DNA from: Patagioenas fasciata
Lineage: Eukaryota; Chordata; Aves; Columbiformes; Columbidae
DNA length: 64,000 bases
NCBI RefSeq assembly: GCF_037038585.1
Contig: NC_092520.1
Span: 1,021,001 to 1,085,000, forward strand
Direction: 5' to 3'
Both the position numbers and the translations under genes were made by a program. The notes beneath the pieces are model-generated. The model was not told the origin of the DNA and did no database searches. It saw only the letters and a program-made list of their open reading frames with translations. Numbering within the stretch: the first letter of the stretch is position 1; every line of letters begins with the position of its first letter. Of the stretch, positions 54,124 to 64,000 are shown in pieces.

Positions 54124-54256
54124 AGAGCGGGGCGGAGCGGCAGGACTACACCTCCCGTGCTGCACCGGCGGCGGGCGGCCCTCCCGGGCTGACGCTGCCG
54201 GCGGCTCCCGGCGCCGCCTTTGTCCGTGCCGGGCTGGCGGCGCGGCCCCGGCGCAG
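54124..54256 (+). promoter_or_regulatory. unit F core promoter and exon 1
   Basis: GAGCGGGGCGGAGCGG is followed by the ZNF143-like motif at 54145-54161 and the GC-rich exon, with its donor after 54256. Homology to other units starts at about 54124; upstream lies ERV LTR sequence. Confidence 0.75.
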
Positions 54257-54791
54257 GTAGGGGCGGCGGGCGGCCCCGGGAGGGGACCCCGGCCCCGACG
54301 GCCTCTCCCGTGCTCTCCCCTCCGCCGGCCGCCCCCCAGCCCTGCCGGACCCCCCCGGACTCCCCTTAGGGCCCGGCTCCCCCCGGCGCTCCGGCCTTTC
54401 CCCGGCTCGCCCCGTGGCCCCCGTGCAACGCGGACACGCTGCTCCGTGTCCCAGCCGCCCGGGCCCCCTGGATCCGGCCCTGGCGGCCCCGGCGCTGGGA
54501 AGGGCTGGGCTGGGGCCGGGCCGGGTGCTCAGACCCCCGGGACACCCCGCACATCTTCTGCTGCCCTTGTGGGGCACCAGAGGAAGATTTGGGTACACGG
54601 GAGCTTCCAAAAGCCCCTTTTTCTCGTGGCTCTTTCTTGACTTCACTGCAAGATGGCCGGGTGGGTCGACAAATTTTTTTGGGTCGGGCCTTTTCCCAGT
54701 AGCTGTGAAGGCTCGGGGTGCAGGGAAGGCAGCTGTGGGCAGGTGAGTGAACTTGTGCCACTGATTTTTCATGAAAATGTTGTGTTTGCAG

Positions 54792-54953
54792 GGATCATCT
54801 GTCCTCACTGCTCCTGTGCAGCTGGTGACGGGACAGGCATTTTGACTGGAATCCGGAGCATCCCGCCTCCCTCTTCCCGGATCAAAACCTGCAGGGGCCT
54901 CCATCTCCCCGCCGAGAGCAGCAACGCGCTGGGCTCCAGGCTGCTGCGGCAAG
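54792..54953 (+). other. unit F exon 2 (5' UTR)
   Basis: The same 162-bp exon. In this unit the frame that leads into KRAB is closed by a TGA (in GGCATTTTGACTGG, about 54842), which argues that the exon is 5' UTR here and that the KRAB ATG is the true start. Confidence 0.65.
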
Positions 54954-55600
54954 GTGGGGGTCAGGCACGGCCCCGGCTCTGGGGACACCACGGGCTGGGA
55001 TTGCTATGGTTGGTGCCGTAGTGCAGCAGCAGCAGGAAAACACCCGTGGGACCCGCTGGGTTGGGAGTCCGGTTGGTACAGGAGGTGTGGGAGAGAAGTG
55101 GTTTGAGACCCGGAGCGGTGCAGGGTGCTCCCGTTCCTGCCCGCTGAGCCGCACCACGGGCAGGGGCAGGCAGGAGCGTGCCTGCTGCCAGGCCTCGGGC
55201 CAGGCCTTGTGTCACGGTGCTGTGCCCGGTCCTGGTGGGTGATCTGGCTTATGAGACAGGTGAGAGACAGGGCATAGGCCCCACTGCTCTGGTGTGGGTC
55301 CCTGATCTGGCACGAGGAGGGGAAACCTGCCTGTAAGCCTGCCAGCCCTGCCCCTCTCCTGGCAGAGCCCATGGAGTATCCTCCAACCCAGGGACCTGCT
55401 GAGCGAACCCCTTGTGCCGTGGTATCCCTACTGTGCCACCTGGTTGTGCCACCGTCACCCCCCGTCCCCACCCTTCCCTTGCACAGGAGGCACCGAGCTC
55501 TCCTGACTCTGCACTTGGGATGCCAGAGTCCGCGGTTCCAGCGGGTCCCTACCCAGTATTGGCAGGATTTCAGCAGAGGTGTTTAACAACTATGCGGTAG

Positions 55601-58782
<3,182 letters not shown>

Positions 58783-59001
58783 ACAGACACCAGCAGGTGC
58801 ACCAAGCCCCAGGGGTTGTGCCGGAGGGTGGCCAACGGACGAGGAGAGGGTCCTTCCCCAGCAGGGGGGCCGGCAGAGGCCAAGCCCTTCCAGTGCGGTG
58901 TCTGCGAGAAGCGGTTTTGGAAGGAGAGGCTCATGCTGGCTCACCAGCGCACCCACGGCACCCCCAGCCTGCAGCCGCCTCCGCAGCCCAGCACCCCCTG
59001 A
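58783..59001 (+). pseudogene. unit F orphaned C-terminal region
   Basis: The lost fingers can still be read in the +1 frame: '[14 protein letters not shown]', '[14 protein letters not shown]', then '[12 protein letters not shown]'. A second indel in the following linker (about 58850) puts the terminal finger, which ends at TGA 58999-59001, in yet another frame. Confidence 0.85.
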
Positions 59002-59049
59002 ATCTGCTGCTGAGGGGCCTGTGGGGCACTGGGAGCTGCCGTGGGGGTG

Positions 59050-59490
59050 GCTGTGTGGGGATGTCCTGCATTTTCTTTGGGATAGAGTTAATTTTCCTCT
59101 TAGTAGCTGGTATAATGCTGTGTTTTGGATTGAGAATGAGAAGAATGTTGCTAATATGTGGATATTTGTTGTTGCTGAGTGGTCAAGGATTTTTCGTCTT
59201 CTGGTGCCCTGCCAGCTGGGAGGGGGCACAGCTGGGACAGCTGAAACAAAGTGGCTAAAGGGCTGTTCCTTACCATCTGACGTCATTGTCAGTATAGAAA
59301 CTGGGGGGAGTTGGCCGGTGGCACCACAGCTCAGGGATGGGCTGGGCATCAGTCAGCTGGTGGTGAGCAATTATGTTGTGCATCACTTGTTTTGTATATT
59401 CTTACCTCATCATCTTTCTTGTTATTCGCTTCATCCGTTATCCTATTAAAGCATCTTTATCACATCCTAGGAGTTTTACACATCACTGGA
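59050..59490 (+). repeat. LTR-derived 3' UTR of unit F
   Basis: The shared avian LTR-like tail: TAGAGTTAATTTTCCTCTTA at the start, 'CAGTATAGAAACTGGGGGGA' at a TATA-like position, and CTATTAAAGC at about 59443 as polyadenylation signal. Confidence 0.65.
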
Positions 59491-60429
59491 TGAGTCTAGT
59501 TTAACTTTTATGTTTATTTTTTTAGCTTAAATATATACATTTTAAACAGAATGATTCACTTAGAAAATAAGGTTGTGTAATTTGTAGTCTACTGTCCACG
59601 TTACTTGGTAGCTAAATTTGCTGACATCTTAAACTGTGTGTTGTGAAGTTCCACTCACATTCACCAAACTTGTGTCTACTTGAGTAAAACGAAGCAGCTA
59701 CAAAGCATCAACCTGCACAATAAGGCCTGTTTTTTATCTTATCGAGCAAAACAGGATCCACTTGAGGCAAATAATGTCTTTGAGGCCAGCATGAAGTGGC
59801 TACAGACTATCAACAAAGCCTGCAGCAGAAGAAGATAAGAGTCTGCCTGAAGACAGTGAAAGGATCCAATGAGAAGCAAGAAGACCCCAGACTCAAATAT
59901 TACTATTGGACTGCATCATCACAAGAGAGGCAGGTGTAATTATATATACTGTGAGGGTATCATTACCCAGGGACTTGTATGCTGGGTTCGGCAGCTCTGC
60001 GAAGGCACCCAGCTCGAGCTGACCCTGCTGCTGGACCACTCCATTCAATTGTTTATGAGCTTTGATGCCAGAGAGGCTGCTTCAAGAGATCTGGGATCCA
60101 GACTTTGGAGCCACCTCACACAAGGCTCCTGGAGGGGAGGTAGGCAGGTTGAGGTGCCAGATGGTGAAACTTTGAAGTCTGTGACTAAATTTGGATCCAT
60201 CAGCACCTGGACTCCTCTCTGAGAAGGAGTTTAGAGAGAAAGGGGTTCCATTCCATACCTGGTGACTCAACGGGAGGGCCTCCCTCTACCCTTTCACATC
60301 TCCTGTCCCTGTATAAATCACTCTAAACCAACTCCCACCCAATTCTCCTTGGCATATTTCCCCCATGCAGGAAGTACTGGAGTGAACCTTGACATCGAAC
60401 TCTGTTAAGTTGCACTTCGCTTTAAGTGA
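59491..60429 (+). other. unit F 3' flank, then unassigned sequence
   Basis: Bases 59491-59850 match the 3' flanks of units B and C. From about 59850 to 60429 I recognise no gene or repeat. The frame at 59869-60222 has no known motif. Confidence 0.45.
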
Positions 60430-60602
60430 TCTCAGTGTGCACCGTGGCAAGCAGGACCCAAACCTGATGGTATTCAAGAAGCGTTTGGATGATGCTCTCA
60501 GACACATAGTGTGAATTTGGGTGTTGTCCTTTGCAGGGACAGGAGTTGGACTCAATGATCCTTGTGGGTCCCTTCCAACTCAGGACTTTCTATGAGTCTA
60601 TG
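60430..60602 (+). repeat. CR1 LINE 3' end
   Basis: Plus-strand CR1 3' sequence: 'GAAGCGTTTGGATGATGCTC', then 'GTGGGTCCCTTCCAACTCAG', ending in TCTATGAGTCTATGAC octamer-like repeats. Confidence 0.8.
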
Positions 60603-60905
60603 ACGATGGGGCCACTACCCTGGAATTAGACGGCAGGGAAGCGGAGCAGCTGGGATCCCTGTCTAGGGACGGGGCGTTGACAAGGCAACTGTGAAAAAGA
60701 CACAAACCCTCAGGCTCTGGAGGTGACTTCTGTCAGATGTGAGGCAAACACAGCCCTTCAAGGGAGATGTGACCTGTCACCCAGGCAAGTGGACCACCAT
60801 GGAGAAGTATCCAATGTTTGATGGAATTAGCTGTGCTGGAGGTGATTTATAATGATCCAAATAATGAGGATTTACCAACATCATTTGGATCTGGATCCCA
60901 CGTGG
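60596..60905 (+). pseudogene. ERVL-type gag fragment
   Basis: Encodes 'GATTLELDGREAEQLGSLSR' and then 'MELAVLEVIYNDPNNEDLP' in another frame. These are equivalent to parts of the gag at 62.7-63.7 kb ('GAETIELESGEARQLGSLSK', 'LRELAVREI'). About 100 bp between them is out of frame or lost. Confidence 0.7.
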
Positions 60906-61279
60906 TGGAAGTTTCTACAGAGTGCACTGTTGTGTTCCAACCCATTGGAAGTACTATCCTGGACAGAGAAAGGGAGAGGCAAAGTATGCATGAATTGGCC
61001 ATGAGCTCCAGTGGGGGTCCTGGCCATGGGCAGGTCCTGGCTGTCCAGTCGTTGGAAAAACAGGGAGGTCTCAGTTGTTCAAGTGCCACCAGCTCTACCC
61101 TCACACCGAGACGAGGCTTCGGGAAGGAGCAGAGGGAATCCAGGGAAAAGGAGCTGACCCCCGACAGAGAGCCCAGGGAGTCCAGAGGGGCCAGCAGGGC
61201 CCACAGGGACAGGAGCTCTGTGTGTGACACCTCCAGTCTCTCTCTACGCAGGAGGAGGAAAACACTCTGCTGTAAACTG

Positions 61280-61750
61280 GCCCCTCCGGCGGGACCCACA
61301 GGCAGCACCCCCTGCTCAGCCAGCGGGACCCACAGGCAGCACCCCCTGCTCAGCCAGCGGGACCCACAGGCAGCACCCCCTGCTCGGCCGGCGGGCAGGG
61401 CTGCCCAGCGCGGACAGGGGCAGGGCAGGGGCTGAGGGGCTGCGGCAGGCCCTGGGGGTCTCTCCCAGCACTCACCACGTCTCTAGGGTCAAAGTGGGTT
61501 TCTCCACTCCTCCCGCTGCCTGGGGAAGCTACCGAGGGAGCAGATGGGGTGAGGGCCAGCAGCCCCTGGCACAGCTCCAGCTGGTCAGAGCCATTTTGAG
61601 ATAGTGGTGGGTGCTCGTCCTGGACACACATGAGCAGAACTCTGCTTCATTCTCCACCCTCCTGCAGAATAAACAGGAACAGCCATGATGTCTTAACAGC
61701 CAAAGGCACCTCTGAGTGAGCTCTGTGGGGAGGAACTGCAGCAGCAGCAT
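61280..61750 (-). repeat. GC-rich duplicated segment, copy 2, with a 34-bp tandem repeat
   Basis: Inverted match to 51180-51660. A 34-bp unit (GGGACCCACAGGCAGCACCC...) is present three times from 61291 (starts 61291, 61325, 61359), while copy 1 has it once. Bases 60906-61279 show no recognisable gene; a Ser/Arg-rich frame there is unsupported. Confidence 0.6.
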
Positions 61751-61909
61751 ACGCTAGTGCCATGGCTTTATTGTCACCCCGCAATCAAAACCTTGACAGA
61801 TAATTGCCACCCAGTGTGGGGCAAAGAGAAAGGGTTAAAATTAGGCACTAAAAAGGCGTAAATCTGGAGATTTTTGGCTTTCCTACTGCTCTGACGTGTG
61901 AGGGCAAAA

Positions 61910-62130
61910 AATCATGGACTCCACACAATTCAATATGAATTCAAGCAAAGCCATTTATTACAGAAACAAGCCTCCTTATATATGCAGTTATTTCCTGATC
62001 ACGTGTGCACGCTCCAAGCATGCGTTAGCTGACTGGATATTGTCCATGTTCACAAGCTGTCCATGCGCCTGAGTCTCACTGCTAATAGGTCTGTTGGTTT
62101 ACGCTGTGTTTTCAGCTTTCCGAGGTGGCC
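61910..62130 (-). repeat. LTR fragment, minus strand
   Basis: On the minus strand it has GCATATATAAGG (TATA) followed about 25 bp later by GTAATAAATGGC (polyadenylation signal) and an R/U5-like end, the layout of a compact LTR. The internal part is not seen. Bases 62131-62738 hold no recognisable gene, only possible ERV leader. Confidence 0.5.
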
Positions 62131-62738
62131 TTGAAATTCCTTTGTGCCTCCCTAGTTTAATAACAAATCTCCATCGCATAGAAACCCATCCACACATTAA
62201 CTTCAAGAAAATCCCTCAAATCTCCCACACTGATGTACCTTTCAATTTTCTTGGCACGGTGACAACTCATACAGTTGTGATGCTCGCAGGTCTGTCAGCT
62301 TTGGACATTATCTAGTGGTATTAAGGCAGAGTGAATTACATTGGTTTAAAGATGTTGTGGCATAAGTTGTATCAGCTATTTTCTACATTGTGTTCAGCGA
62401 TTCCCTATCTGTGTTGGGCATTCTTTGTGAATTGAAGTATCCATTATATAACAACAAGAAACTGGACGATGGTTGTGGTTATACTGTGTGGTTTGGCACT
62501 GGTTTACTTCATTATACTGCAGCCGTTAATGAATTTCTGCTCGCTTCTGCTTTACCTTGAAGAACCTCCGTGAGAGACAAAAGAGCAATACAGCTATGTG
62601 TTTGCTAATTGATCAAGCGAATCTTTAGAAAGGCTGACGAACAATACTTTTGCTTTCTTACTAGGACAGTTTACAAATGTTTCTGAGAGCCTTGAATATC
62701 CTTGGAGCTTTGATAGAACGTTATTAGTAATATCTGCC

Positions 62739-63960
62739 TTGCCGAATGTGTGTCAGTTTGTGTTAGAGTTAAGAGAAATGAGGTTAAATAGGAGGTTTGC
62801 ATATCTTTTTAGTCCTGAGACTTGCATTGCGTCTTTGGAAGCTTTAGCAAAAAGCACTTCTAGCCATTCGAGATGTAGCAAAACAGTAAAAGCTGCTGCT
62901 GCCACCCCAATCGCAGACACCGCAGCTTCATGGGCCCAAGCTACAGCTCCTCCGCAAAGCCCGGCTGCCAAGGTCGCTGCCTCCTCAGCTGCTGATAATG
63001 TTACTTCTCCAGCTTCAAAGGCTAACAAGGCAGCCCCTCCTTCCTCACACACTGGACACTGCTGCTGTTGTAACCATAACAACCACTGTGATTATGCCAA
63101 TGCCAGTGATAGTCATTCAGACTCTGGAAATGCATCAAAAGACGGTGAGTCCATATCAGCATCAGTTGCTGGGTGTCAGGAAGTCACAAGGAAGTCTACT
63201 CATGCTGCAGATGATGGCACAGGGGCCACAGGGCCAACATCAGCCCAAGGGGCATCATCAGCACAGGGAGGAGATGAAGTGACCACCACTCAGTCCTTTT
63301 CTCCAGATGAGCTGAGAGATCTGAGAAAAGACTTCAGTCGTCATGAAGGCGAGAATATGGTAACCTGGCTGCTCCAATGCTGGGACAATGGGGCAGAAAC
63401 AATCGAATTGGAAAGTGGTGAAGCCAGGCAGCTGGGATCTCTGTCAAAAGATTCCACCATTGATAGGGCAATTTCAAGAGAGCCTAATGCCACTACCCTC
63501 TGGACCCAACTCCTGACAGCTATGAGAGTAAGATTTCCCTACAAGAAAGATTGTATATGCACATTAGGGAAATGGAATACTATGGAGAGAGGTATCCAGT
63601 TCCTGAGAGAATTAGCTGTGCGAGAGATTATCTGTTTTGGACCAGAGAACCCACAGGGGACAGACCCAGACAGAAACAATTGTACATGACCACCATGGTG
63701 CAGATTTGTACGAAGTGCACCACCTGCATATGCTAAGTCATTGGCATCAGTGACAGGAGTACAAACCATTTCTATCACAATTAAACGGCTCCGGGACTTT
63801 GAGGACAGCCTTGCTGGTTCTCTGCGGGCTTGTGTCTCTGCTGTGGAGAAACCGTGTGAAAAATCTGATGACCAGTTTGAAAAGCTGTTGCAAGAAATAA
63901 AATAACTCAGAGAAGACCTGTACCATCCATGACCCATACGAAACTCATGTTTCAGCTATT
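62739..63960 (+). pseudogene. ERVL-type gag, long open frame then frameshift
   Basis: An open frame of 316 codons runs from ATG 62739 to TGA at 63687-63689. It has an Ala/Ser/Thr-rich middle with a Cys/His cluster ('GHCCCCNHNNHCDY'), then 'FSPDELRDLRKDFSRHEGEN', 'WLLQCWDNGAETIELE' and 'MERGIQFLRELAVREI'. These I recognise from gag-like proteins of avian ERVL elements. Beyond the stop, the downstream gag segment ('FVRSAPPAYAKSLASVTG') continues in another frame to about 63900. The element runs off the window's right edge, so pol may follow outside. Confidence 0.7.
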
Positions 63961-64000
63961 AGGAGAAGGCATTTCCAATCTCAAGAGAGAGGACAGAGGC

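Overview
This window is vertebrate nuclear DNA and almost certainly from a bird. The signs are multi-exon genes with GT-AG introns, GC-rich promoters, many CR1 LINE fragments with avian-type CR1 3' ends, and avian-style endogenous retrovirus (ERV) and LTR debris. There are no bacterial features. I cannot name the species.

The backbone is a cluster of paralogous KRAB C2H2 zinc-finger genes. I call them units A (+, about 2.2-7.1 kb), B (+, 8.36-13.4 kb), C (-, 18.4-21.0 kb, 5'-truncated), D (-, 31.1-36.5 kb), E (-, 45.8-51.1 kb) and F (+, 54.1-59.9 kb). A 3'-exon scrap related to B lies at 14.05-14.8 kb. A complete unit has a GC-rich promoter and non-coding exon 1 with a ZNF143-like motif, a 162-bp exon 2, a 127-bp KRAB-A exon that opens with ATG, an intron holding an old CR1 3' end, a 108-bp KRAB-B/linker-like exon, one long zinc-finger exon, and an LTR-derived 3' UTR. 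Because the CR1 and the LTR sit at the same place in every unit where that position survives, both were in the ancestor before it was amplified. The finger arrays differ greatly in number: about 8, 12, 6, 14, 14 and 20 fingers. The shared C-terminal finger stays in frame only in unit D. A, B and C have nonsense codons before it, and E and F have single-base frameshifts.

The rest is transposon debris. It includes class I (gammaretrovirus-like) ERV protease/RT, RNase H/integrase and env-TM pieces; class II (beta/alpha-like) gag, RNase H/integrase, LTRs, a tRNA-Trp-type primer-binding site and a tRNA-Lys-type one; ERVL-type gag at the right end; several solo LTRs, two of them with target-site duplications whose empty sites are also in this window; CR1 fragments; and two inverted copies of a hAT-related (GTF2IRD2/ZBED-like) transposase remnant. 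All retroviral reading frames seen are broken or partial.

Functionally, the zinc-finger genes would encode nuclear DNA-binding repressors of the kind that recognise transposons. The cluster is interleaved with ERVs, and ERV or hAT sequence replaces the upstream promoter flank of two units. Coordinates of repeat edges are by eye and approximate. Exon coordinates were checked base by base for frame.
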